64,000 nt of DNA from Demequina sp. (GTDB taxonomy: Bacteria; Actinomycetota; Actinomycetes; Actinomycetales; Demequinaceae): NCBI GenBank assembly GCA_030148645.1, contig JASBTB010000014.1, forward strand, positions 1 to 64,000, read 5' to 3'. Below the pieces are notes generated by a model. The model was given only the letters and a program-made list of their open reading frames with translations, made no database searches and was not told the DNA's origin. Below, in pieces: positions 10,903 to 19,719 of this stretch. Every line of letters starts with the position of its first letter. Positions within the stretch are counted from its first letter, which is position 1. The translations under genes were made by a program, and so were the position numbers.

Positions 10903-12660
10903 TCACTCGCTCAGTTGGTCGATCAATGATTTGTGCTCAACGAGGCGCGTCTCGATGAAGTCGCCGAGTACGCGGGTTTTGGCCTCGCTCCACCCGGGGG
11001 GCTGCGTCAATGCGGCCCAGGACGTCAGATTCGCGCGAACCGAGTACACGTGCCCGTATCCCTCGGGTACCGACTGGGCGGCAAGCAGGTCGAGGAGGGT
11101 TTGCCACATCGTCACGACGGGGAACCAGGTCATGCGGTCGGACACGTCCGGGGCGCGCTGGCCGTCCTTGAGCCATGCGGGCTCGGTCCATGCGAGGTTT
11201 GGATCGAAGAACACCACGGGATCGGAACCGTACTGGAGGTAGATCAACCGTGTGGGACCCCACGGCCCCGCGGGGGTGTCGAGGCCGCCCTGTTCGGTGG
11301 CGAAGCGAACGGTCCGGCCGTCGGACACGACGGGCTGCCACGGCGGCGTGCCCTCCTGCCGTGCGGCCTCAAGTTCGCGGTGCAATGGATTGACGAACGG
11401 TGGACCCACCATGAGTGCGCCGTCGATGGACTCGTTGAGAATGTCGATGTTGCCCAATACCGCTTCGACGCCGAGTGAGCCCAGGGACAGCCCGTACAGG
11501 TACAGCGCGGGCCTTCCATTCTCGGGAAGTTGCGACCAGTAGTCGTAGATGGTGCGAAACACCGTCGTCGAGGTCTGCTTGACGGCTTCCTGGTCGGCCA
11601 ACAGCGAGATCCAACTGGGCAGATACGAGTACTGCACCCCCGCGACTGCGGTGTTGCCGTTCCACAGGTATTCGACAGGGTGGACGCCTCTGGAGTCGAG
11701 CCACCCCGTGCCCGTGGTGGTGGCAATCACGAGCACGTCCCGGTCGAACGCGCCTGTGCGTTGCAGTTCTTCGAGCAGCAAGTCAGCGCGGTCCTGAAGG
11801 GTTTGCGCCGAGCGCAGGCCCACATAGACGCGGATGGGCTCCAGCGCTCCACCTCCCGAGACGGCATTGAGTTCGTCGACCGTGGGCGCCGTCGACACGA
11901 AGGCTCTACCCTGGCGACCCATGCTCTCCCACGCCACAGCGGAGTCGGGGCTTCCCGACCTGGTGGGGACCTGGGGTTGCACGACTCCGGGTTTGTCGCC
12001 ACGATCCGCGGCGGAGAAGACTGCGTTTGCCGCGGTGAAGAAACCCCTGACCAGAAGACCGGAGACCACGAGCCACAGGAGCAGTAGCAGAGCGGTGGTC
12101 GCCAGGGTGACGGCCAACCTGCGAGGAAGATAGCGGTCCAGCCAGTTGTCGACCGTCCGGAAAAGCAAGCGCAGCGCACGGCTGACCACGACCACGACGA
12201 CCGCAACGGCGAGCGCCACACCCACCACGGCTGGCCACACGTCGGGCCTGAGCTCGGGCATCCCAAAGGATTGTCGGATCTCGTTTTGCCAACCGACAAA
12301 CTGCCACACCGCCCCGGCGAGCGTCAGCGCGGCTGCCAGGGAGGCGGAGGCGCCCACGATGAGCCGGGCGCGACGCCTCAGCGTGGGGATTCCCAAGAAC
12401 CGCCACAGGGCATGACCCGATGTGCCCGCGCCATAACACACCATGAACGTCACTCCGGACGCGAGCCCCTGGACGATGGCGCCGCGCGGCAGCAGGGAGG
12501 GCAGCAGTGAGACGGAGGTGAAGAAGGCGGCGACAATGAGGCCGACGTTGTCGAACCGCACAGCGAACACACCAGGAGGCGTGCGGCGCGTGGCCGAGTG
12601 GATGTGGGGGCGATGGCGTTGGCGCGCCGGTGCTGCGGTTGCTGTGTCGCCCAGCGTCAC
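10903..12660 (-). CDS. Integral-membrane alpha/beta-hydrolase family protein
   Basis: N-terminal TM segments and YLYGLSLGSLGVE nucleophile-elbow-like motif; DSAVAWESMGRQGRAFVS region typical of the actinobacterial family. Confidence 0.75.
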   Translation of the reverse strand: MTLGDTATAAPARQRHRPHIHSATRRTPPGVFAVRFDNVGLIVAAFFTSVSLLPSLLPRGAIVQGLASGVTFMVCYGAGTSGHALWRFLGIPTLRRRARLIVGASASLAAALTLAGAVWQFVGWQNEIRQSFGMPELRPDVWPAVVGVALAVAVVVVVVSRALRLLFRTVDNWLDRYLPRRLAVTLATTALLLLLWLVVSGLLVRGFFTAANAVFSAADRGDKPGVVQPQVPTRSGSPDSAVAWESMGRQGRAFVSTAPTVDELNAVSGGGALEPIRVYVGLRSAQTLQDRADLLLEELQRTGAFDRDVLVIATTTGTGWLDSRGVHPVEYLWNGNTAVAGVQYSYLPSWISLLADQEAVKQTSTTVFRTIYDYWSQLPENGRPALYLYGLSLGSLGVEAVLGNIDILNESIDGALMVGPPFVNPLHRELEAARQEGTPPWQPVVSDGRTVRFATEQGGLDTPAGPWGPTRLIYLQYGSDPVVFFDPNLAWTEPAWLKDGQRAPDVSDRMTWFPVVTMWQTLLDLLAAQSVPEGYGHVYSVRANLTSWAALTQPPGWSEAKTRVLGDFIETRLVEHKSLIDQLSE

Positions 12661-12913
12661 GCGCCCTCCTTCGCCTCGTACACCTGACCTTACGCGCGTC
12701 GACGCGGGATGCGGGCCACCGTGCGAACAAGTCTGCGACGGGAGTGTAGGCCGTGTGTGTCCGCAAGGCCACGTGGGCTAAGTCCAGACGCAGGGCCTAG
12801 GCCCGGCTCTGCGCACCGGTGGCATACACCCGCGCGCGGCGAGGAGTTGCCCCTAGCGCTCGGCCAGGCAGAGGCAGCGGGAACGGTCGGGTCGGCCCCG
12901 GAAAAGTTGCCCG

Positions 12914-13087
12914 CTAACGCGGGAAGAGGCGCCTCAGGAGCGACGGTGCGGACTCTGGCGTCGTGCCGGGCGCGTGGCCCTGGCAGCGTTGCGTCTGAGG
13001 CACTCCGGCGAGGACCTGTTCGACGTGGTTGCCGCAGCCAGTCCAGGTGACCTTGCCGCAGATGGGGCAGGTGGCGGGGGAGCACAT
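12914..13087 (-). CDS. Small Cys-rich (CPICGK...GCGNHV) protein
   Basis: MCSPATCPICGKVTWTGCGNHVEQVLAGVPQTQRCQGH; compact Cys/His pattern. Confidence 0.6.
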   Translation of the reverse strand: MCSPATCPICGKVTWTGCGNHVEQVLAGVPQTQRCQGHAPGTTPESAPSLLRRLFPR

Positions 13088-13127
13088 AGCGCAGCCTTTC
13101 TGAAGACGTTGTGGGGACAAGTCTAGC

Positions 13128-13143
13128 ATACCCTATGGGGTAT
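13128..13143. promoter_or_regulatory. CsoR/CstR-like operator palindrome
   Basis: ATACCCTATGGGGTAT (ATACCC-N4-GGGTAT) between divergent ORFs. Confidence 0.5.
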
Positions 13144-13273
13144 ACGGAGACTGAACGTCAGGCCGTTTCCATCCAGGCGCCGCGCTGTGTGTGACATCTT
13201 TCACATTGAGCGCCGCGTCACGAATCGCGTACCCGCCCGTCTCACCATGCAGCGAAACGAAAATGGAGACACC

Positions 13274-14083
13274 ATGTGGGAACGGATAGACAGGTCGACG
13301 CGACCGGCGCGCGAGTTCGCACAAGCCCATGATCTTGCGTACCTCGGCTGCGTCCCTCTCGAAGCGGCTCACGCCCTCGACGCACTGCCCCTGGCAGGAC
13401 TCCCGGTACGCCACCGCGTCAGCGGTCAATGGCGCGGACGCTCCATCCAGCGCTTCGAGGCGGGTTGCTACACCGTCGAGCAGATGACCATGCCCCGACC
13501 CCTGCCCACAGTCCACGTCATCCCCGCGGCTCTCGCGCCGGGGACGCTGGCCGTCGAAGGCCGTGGCACCACCACAGGCGACCCCGACTTCGATCGCCGC
13601 TGGTGCGTCACGACAGACAATGAACGCGTCGCCGCTGAACTGCTCAGTCCCGGCATGCGCGAGGCGTTCATGCACCCTGCCGCTCAGGGTCGGGCGGTGA
13701 CGTTCCACGGGGAGTACGTGTCATCGTGGGCCGACGACAGCGGGTCGTGGGGCACCGCGCGTGTGCGGCTCGAATTCCTGGCCGTCGTGGTGGGGCGCAT
13801 CGCACCGCACATCTGGAAGCGATTCGACCTGTCCGACCCCTGCCCGGTTGACGCCGATGCCGTATGGCTTCCTGCCCCAGAACAACCGGAGGTGGCGCAA
13901 TGGGCCGTCGCGCCGATGCCGGAAGCGGTAGGCGCCCCACCCCGCGCCGATCTGTCGGACACCGGCGAGTTCGACGTGGCCCTGCTCAGTGCGGAACTCG
14001 ACGGCACCACCTTCATCCCCGAGCCCGAGCCCGCGTCGGGCGCAGATCAGGGCTCCTGGCTCATCGCGCCTGCCTTTCGCTAA
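13274..14083 (+). CDS. Hypothetical protein
   Basis: Long ORF with few competitors; no family recognised; start uncertain (track start 13187). Confidence 0.55.
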   Translation: MWERIDRSTRPAREFAQAHDLAYLGCVPLEAAHALDALPLAGLPVRHRVSGQWRGRSIQRFEAGCYTVEQMTMPRPLPTVHVIPAALAPGTLAVEGRGTTTGDPDFDRRWCVTTDNERVAAELLSPGMREAFMHPAAQGRAVTFHGEYVSSWADDSGSWGTARVRLEFLAVVVGRIAPHIWKRFDLSDPCPVDADAVWLPAPEQPEVAQWAVAPMPEAVGAPPRADLSDTGEFDVALLSAELDGTTFIPEPEPASGADQGSWLIAPAFR

Positions 14084-14156
14084 GCCACCGTCTGCGCGCG
14101 CCGCGCTGCCGCTGGCGCAACACGGAGGCGCCCGCTTGCCTTGCGCGCACCACGTG

Positions 14157-14759
14157 TCAGAGCCGTTGCCAATTGCGATCGGGTTCGCGATGCGGGATCG
14201 CGTCGAGCCATTCCAGGACGCGTTCCTCGAAGAGATCGGCCGCGTCGGCGTCGTAGTCGGCGCACGAGGGGTCAACGAACATGTGGCGTTTGCCGGGGTA
14301 GCGGTGCACGTGCGTCCTGGAGGCGTGGAGGAGCAGCGGTGTCACGTCGGAGGCCGGAACCCAGTCATCGGGGTCGGCCACGTGGATGCTGAGCCGTACG
14401 TCGTGCCGCCACTCGCCTCCGATCTCTTCGGGCGGTATGGCTCCGCCCATGAGAATGCAGTGCCGGATGCGACGCCATTCTTGGGCAAGTAGTTGGGCGG
14501 GAAACGTGCCCAAAGAGAACCCCATGACCGTGTCGGCCGTCGGGTGATGAAGGGCTGTGCGACGGGCAATATCCTCGATGGCATCGTGGCCGATGCGGCC
14601 CGCGTGCGCGAGTCCTTCGTCGAGGTGAGTAAAGACTTTGCCACCGAACATGTCGGGCGCGTGCACCGTGTGGCCTGCCGCGCTAAGGCGCTCGACCAAC
14701 AAGCGCAGTCCCTCCGTAAGGCCCTGCGCGTGATGGAAGAGCAAGATCTCGGCCACCAC
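14157..14759 (-). CDS. Dienelactone hydrolase family protein
   Basis: EILLFHHAQGLT...VHAPDMFGGKVF, MGFSLGTFPAQLLA, YPGKRHMFVD. Confidence 0.85.
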   Translation of the reverse strand: MVAEILLFHHAQGLTEGLRLLVERLSAAGHTVHAPDMFGGKVFTHLDEGLAHAGRIGHDAIEDIARRTALHHPTADTVMGFSLGTFPAQLLAQEWRRIRHCILMGGAIPPEEIGGEWRHDVRLSIHVADPDDWVPASDVTPLLLHASRTHVHRYPGKRHMFVDPSCADYDADAADLFEERVLEWLDAIPHREPDRNWQRL

Positions 14760-15121
14760 TCCAGTGTGCGCCTCGAAACGCAGATGCGCGACCCTTGGGC
14801 GGGTGAGTCGCGGCGGTGGGGGCCTCGCTAGCCAAGAACCATGGCACCGATCGCGACGGGCCGTGAGCCCGCGTCGTGCCCGCGCAACACCAGCGTGATC
14901 GCCGCCGACGTCGACGCCTCACTCGCCGCGCCTATCCGCGAGGCGGTCCTTGGTGGGCCACCGCCGCACCGCCGCACCGCCGCCTCGGCCCCTGTGCGGG
15001 CGAATTGAGTCGGTCGTACGAAAGTGTCGAGATGTGAACATTGTTTATTATCAATGGTGAATATGAATGGAAATTCACAAGGAGCACCATTGGCTTGCCG
15101 CACTTCTCTACAATAGAGATT

Positions 15122-15655
15122 GTGGGTAACGTCCAAAGGCAAGTGCTCTTGCATCCGGTCAGGATGCGCGTGGTGCTTGCGCTGGGTTCGAAGGACCTCA
15201 CCACCAAGCAGGTGCGAGCGAAGATGCCCGATGTCGCCCAGGCGTCGCTCTACCGTGCGATCGCCCGCCTCGTCGACGCCGGGATCATTGCTGTCGTCGA
15301 GCGCCGTCAACGCGGCGGAGCGATGGAGCGTGTGTATCGAGTCGTCAATGCGCCCGACGTGGGGCACGTCGCGGCCACCACGCACGGTTTTGTCGCCGCC
15401 GCAGACACGCTTGCCAGAGCGCTGTCGGTCGATGCGGCGCAATGGGCCGCCAGTCCCCGATGGCAACCGCACCAGGCCCACCTGCGGCGGGAGGTTCTGC
15501 ATCTGAGCACGGAACAGTTTGCACGGTTCACGACTCGTGTGGACAAGGGTTTGGACGAAGCGACCGCTGACGACAGGCCCCACGACGCCACCGCAGTGAT
15601 TGTCACGATCGCGGCAATCCCGGCATCGGCGGACGTGCCTACGTGCGGGGACTAG
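15122..15655 (+). CDS. ArsR-like winged-HTH transcriptional regulator
   Basis: QVLLHPVRMRVVLALGSKDLTTKQVRAKMPDVAQASLYRAIARLVDAGIIAVVERR; start GTG 15122 preferred over track start. Confidence 0.75.
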   Translation: MGNVQRQVLLHPVRMRVVLALGSKDLTTKQVRAKMPDVAQASLYRAIARLVDAGIIAVVERRQRGGAMERVYRVVNAPDVGHVAATTHGFVAAADTLARALSVDAAQWAASPRWQPHQAHLRREVLHLSTEQFARFTTRVDKGLDEATADDRPHDATAVIVTIAAIPASADVPTCGD

Positions 15656-15737
15656 GGCGTGTCGACGCGCGGGAACCGCGTGGGTGTGGTCACGGGAATA
15701 CGCGCCAGCTCGTGCCGGGGTCAAGGACGGCCCGGGC

Positions 15738-17159
15738 TCAGCGGCGCAGGTGGCGGTTGCGATAGCGAAGCGACCTGCGCGCCCGTGCCGCGCCCTGCGT
15801 GAAGGCGACTGCGCGGCCGCGTGGCCTCAGCGCCGTCGGCCCGGTACGCCGCACCCACGCCTCACGACGCTGCCTCAACGCGAATCGCGCCTGGACGGCC
15901 ACTCGCAGTCGCCGCGGAACCCGCAGTCGCCTCAGCATGGCTGTATCCACGGTGGTGGTGATGGCTCCTGCGGCGATCGTCATGGCCAGCGAAACCAACG
16001 GTAGCGCCCTCATGCTCCAGGTTGCCACGATCGTCGCGCCGATGACGGGACCGGCCGCTGCACCAAAATTCACTGCGACCGAATACATGCTCGCGCCCAC
16101 GTCAGTACGCCAGGGCGTGTGTCGCATGGCCCAATTCAGCAATGCCGCCAACAGTGCGGCCCACCCCGCGGCCTGCAGCAGCTGTGCGGCGATCGCGGAC
16201 CAGGTGGTCGCCAGGGCGAGCAGCGCCCAGGCCGCAATGAGCGATGCGAGGCCCACGCGCACCGCGTGAACGACGTTGCGCGCAAGCAGCCGGGTGACGG
16301 CCAGTGTGGTCGCCACCGCCACGATGCCGCCCAGGGCGAAGAGCCCGGGAATGCTCACCACACTCAGGCCCGCCTCGCGGGTGTAGAACGGCACGATGTA
16401 GGTCCAACTGACGCTCATGCCGACGGTGGCGGTGAAGGCCACGGCGAGGACCTTGGCAAACATGCGACGCGACGGAAGGTCGCCGCGCGTATGTGGCGTG
16501 CGACCGGTCCGCGCATGGCGATGGTCACTGGGCAACGCCACGGCCAGAGCGACCGTCAGGAGTGCTCCCATCACGGCCAGGCCCCAATACGGGGCCTGCC
16601 AGCCAATGGTGGTGCCCGCGAGCGTGATGACGGGGGTTCCCACGACGCCAGCTGCGGCCGCGCCGACCATGACGCGAGTCACGGTACGAGCGCGCAGATG
16701 AGGTGCAAAGAGACTCGCTGCAGTCGGGGCGACGACCGCCCAGAACAGCGCATGTGCGGCCGCGGAGACGATGCGCCCACCCGCCAACTGGATGAGGCTT
16801 TGCGAGGCGGCGGCAACACCGACGCCCACCGTCCACACGCCCAGTGTGAGGGACAGGGTGAGGCGTTTGCTGGCTCGCGAGGTCAGCAGAGTCAGGGGCG
16901 TCGAGGCGATGACGACCGTGAGCGCGAAGACCGTGACCACCAGACCGATCGACGCCACGGGCACGGCAAGTCCCCTGGAAATCGACTGACTGAGCGCCAC
17001 GATCGAGGCCTCGTTAGCACCAGTCGCGAAGGCAGCGGTGGCCAGGATCGCCAACGCGACGTTCGCGCGCCGCGGGGTCAGTGCAAGCGCCTCGAAGGAC
17101 CTGGTGCCCGCATCCGCGTTATCGACAACCACGGAACTGGTGCTCGCAACGATCGGCAT
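15738..17159 (-). CDS. MFS transporter
   Basis: Approximately 12 hydrophobic segments, LTLLTSRASKRLTLSL-type loop; start uncertain (upstream extension in the track is probably not real). Confidence 0.8.
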   Translation of the reverse strand: MPIVASTSSVVVDNADAGTRSFEALALTPRRANVALAILATAAFATGANEASIVALSQSISRGLAVPVASIGLVVTVFALTVVIASTPLTLLTSRASKRLTLSLTLGVWTVGVGVAAASQSLIQLAGGRIVSAAAHALFWAVVAPTAASLFAPHLRARTVTRVMVGAAAAGVVGTPVITLAGTTIGWQAPYWGLAVMGALLTVALAVALPSDHRHARTGRTPHTRGDLPSRRMFAKVLAVAFTATVGMSVSWTYIVPFYTREAGLSVVSIPGLFALGGIVAVATTLAVTRLLARNVVHAVRVGLASLIAAWALLALATTWSAIAAQLLQAAGWAALLAALLNWAMRHTPWRTDVGASMYSVAVNFGAAAGPVIGATIVATWSMRALPLVSLAMTIAAGAITTTVDTAMLRRLRVPRRLRVAVQARFALRQRREAWVRRTGPTALRPRGRAVAFTQGAARARRSLRYRNRHLRR

Positions 17160-17609
17160 CGATGCGGTCGTGACGTCGTCTTGGGGTTCGGCGTCGGCGC
17201 GGGATGACGCGTCACAGGCCTCCGGGTCGGACACCTCAGGCAGTTCTCGTGTCGGGTCCGGATCGTCGTAGACAGTCCGTTCGAGGGTGGCGGGCAAGCG
17301 TGTACTCCCAAGCGTGGCGGGGCGGAAGGAAAATGACCGAGCGGCCCGCTCGCGTGGAGCAGCCCGTTCGGGCGCGTCGTCGCGCGAGGAATCGATAGTA
17401 CGACCCTCGGGGCTCAACGAATGACGCCCGGGATCGCTTCCCTGAACTGGCGACGATGGCCCGGAGCGCACAAACTCGTCGCTTTGACGATCGCCACGCA
17501 CCGCTGTGGCGCGCGTAGCGTGGCCGCCCCGATCGTGACGAGCACGGCCGGGGCCCACTGTGAGCGCCGTGCTGCAGCGAGGTTGCCCAAGCAATGGTTG
17601 ACTCGCTCC

Positions 17610-18128
17610 ATGAAGATCGTTTCCGGGCCAGAAGTGGTGCAGCGGCGGGAGGTTGCGTACATCGCGTTCAGGGATCGTGTGCCTTTCAAGGCTCTTGCGG
17701 TGTATGCGGCCTCCATGCGTGCGGAACTGGCGCGGTGGCTCCAGGCTCACCCCGTCGCACCAGCCGGTCCCCAGTTCTTGCGGCTGCACGTGATCGACCT
17801 GTCCGACCGGGCGACGGTGTCGGTGGGAGTCGCGGTGGCGAGCACCGACGCGGCCCTCGTGTCGGCCGAGTCCGACCCCGACGCGCGTGTCGTGGCGGAC
17901 GCGATTCCTGCGGGGCGCTACGCCACCCTCACCTACGTGAACCACGGACTCAAGGCGAACCGAGTGCTGACCGACTGGTGTGCCGCGCAGGGACTCGAGA
18001 TCGAACGGCTCAGGGACGACACGGGCAACACGTTCACGGCCCGGTTGGAGACTTACTTGACGGACCCTGCCCGCGAGCCTCGAGTGTCGCGACGCCACGT
18101 CCGGCTCGATTTCAAACTCGCCGAGTGA
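17610..18128 (+). CDS. GyrI-like / effector-binding domain protein
   Basis: AIPAGRYATLTYVNHGLKANRVLTDWCAAQGLE, typical GyrI-like region. Confidence 0.7.
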   Translation: MKIVSGPEVVQRREVAYIAFRDRVPFKALAVYAASMRAELARWLQAHPVAPAGPQFLRLHVIDLSDRATVSVGVAVASTDAALVSAESDPDARVVADAIPAGRYATLTYVNHGLKANRVLTDWCAAQGLEIERLRDDTGNTFTARLETYLTDPAREPRVSRRHVRLDFKLAE

Positions 18129-18137
18129 CCCCGGACG

Positions 18138-19313
18138 CTACGAGGACACGCTCAGGCGCACGATCCGGTCGTCGCTGGCGCGGACGTCCCCTCGCCCGTC
18201 GGTGTTGCTGGTGATCACGTACAGCGCGCCGTCGGGGCCGACGGCGACATCGCGGATGCGTCCGAGTCCGTCCACGAGGACTTGGGGGTTGCCCAGGCCT
18301 TGCGCCGTGAGCGGGACTCGCCACACCCGCTCACCGCGCAGGGCCGCCACGTAGAGGGCCTCGCGCGTGACGGACATCCCCGAGGGCGACGCCTCGGCGG
18401 TAGCCCATTCGATCACGGGGTACGTCAGGCCGTCCACGGTCTGCCCCAACTGCGTGCCAGGTGGTGCGCCGTCGCGGGCCTCGCCAACGGGCCAGCCGTA
18501 GTTGCGACCCGGCTGGATGAGGTTGATCTCGTCGGTAGAGTTCTGGCCAAACTCGGAGGCGTACATGCGCCCGTCCGCGGCCCAGCCCATGCCCTGCACG
18601 TTGCGGTGGCCGAAAGTCCACACGCGGGTGTCGAAGGGGTTGCCTGGCGCGGCCCGCCCGTCCGCGGCGGATCCCTCGGCCACGACGCGCAGGATCTTGC
18701 CTGCGAGAGAACCCTTGTCTTGAGCCAGATCGCCGTTTCCTGCGTCGCCGGTGGAGACGTAGAGGTAGCCGTCGGGGCCAAAGGCCAGCCTCCCCCCGTC
18801 GTGATTGCGCGCCTTGGGAATGCCATCGAGCACGATCGTGGGTGCGCTCAGGGAGTTGCCGGTGAGCGACATGCGCAACACCGCGTTGCCGTCCGGGCGG
18901 CTCTGGTAGGCGTACAGCAGGGAGGGGTCCTCGGGGTGCAATGCCAGGCCCAACAACCCCGCCTCGCCTTGTGGGTCGTTCGCCGAGGCGATGTCTTGCG
19001 CTCCGGGTCCCGTCAGGGCAGTGGAGGAACCGTCGGGTGCGATGCGTTGGATGCGACCCGCATCGCGCTCGCTGACGAGCATGTCCCCGTCGGGGGTGAA
19101 GGCGATGGACCAGGGCACGTCGAGGCCGGTGGCGACGTCCCGCCGGTTCGTCACGCTTACCGGCGAACCTTCCCCGATGGTCTGGGGCGCGTCGCTGTGG
19201 GGTGTGGGCGTGGCACGGTCCGCACCGGGGGTGGGGGAGCAGGCCGCGATGATGGCGAAGACGCCGACCAGGGCGAGCGGTCCTCTGGCGCGTCGTGGGT
19301 CGTAGGCGCTCAT
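18138..19313 (-). CDS. PQQ-dependent sugar (sorbosone/glucose) dehydrogenase-like lipoprotein
   Basis: Lipobox-like IIAACS; LDVPWSIAFTPDGDMLVSERDAGRI, HNVQGMGWAADGRMYASEFGQN-type motifs. Confidence 0.88.
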   Translation of the reverse strand: MSAYDPRRARGPLALVGVFAIIAACSPTPGADRATPTPHSDAPQTIGEGSPVSVTNRRDVATGLDVPWSIAFTPDGDMLVSERDAGRIQRIAPDGSSTALTGPGAQDIASANDPQGEAGLLGLALHPEDPSLLYAYQSRPDGNAVLRMSLTGNSLSAPTIVLDGIPKARNHDGGRLAFGPDGYLYVSTGDAGNGDLAQDKGSLAGKILRVVAEGSAADGRAAPGNPFDTRVWTFGHRNVQGMGWAADGRMYASEFGQNSTDEINLIQPGRNYGWPVGEARDGAPPGTQLGQTVDGLTYPVIEWATAEASPSGMSVTREALYVAALRGERVWRVPLTAQGLGNPQVLVDGLGRIRDVAVGPDGALYVITSNTDGRGDVRASDDRIVRLSVSS

Positions 19314-19436
19314 GCTGGATCCTCATCGCCGTGGTCGGTGGCCATCGTTGGGGTGCAACGTCTCCCGCGGGCAAGACCTTCCGCGCACGTGCGCGGATGC
19401 GCAGACGTGACAGACGCCGCGGTGCAGGAGTCGCGC

Positions 19437-19715
19437 TAGAATGCTCCCAACAGCGTCGACCCGGCCATCACCGGCGAGCTTGCGGAAGAAACCCTGCGCC
19501 GCGTCGTGGGGGAGTAGAACCGGACGGGCAGCCCGTCACAGCGGCGTCCTCGTGTGAGCGAGGGCATGAGCGGTTCGTTGTCCCGCCACGGGACAGTGGG
19601 CAAGCGAGGTGGTACCGCGCGGCGCTCGCCAGGGAACACATCCCCTGCGGGCGAGGCGTCCTCGCACGAATTGACCTGATGCCCGTACCGCCAACGCCTG
19701 TTGCACCGAAGGAAT
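19437..19715 (+). ncRNA. T-box leader upstream of ileS (Ile-type, probably translational)
   Basis: Canonical T-box AGGTGGTACCGCG at 19607-19619; candidate specifier ATC at 19467-19469 within GGCCATCACCGGCGAGCTTGCGGAAGAA; directly upstream of ileS. Confidence 0.88.
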
Positions 19716-19719
19716 CTCT

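Noticed and set aside
12690-13085. Overlapping ORFs 12690-13085 (-) and 12709-13050 (+)
   Set aside because: Arg/Pro-rich, no motifs; only the small CPICGK protein in this region has a credible Cys pattern
16119-17207. 362-aa plus-strand ORF opposite the MFS transporter
   Set aside because: Shadow ORF with low-complexity charged composition
17160-18098. N-terminal ~310-aa extension of the MFS ORF
   Set aside because: Overlaps the convincing GyrI-like gene on the other strand; transporter sequence begins near 17159
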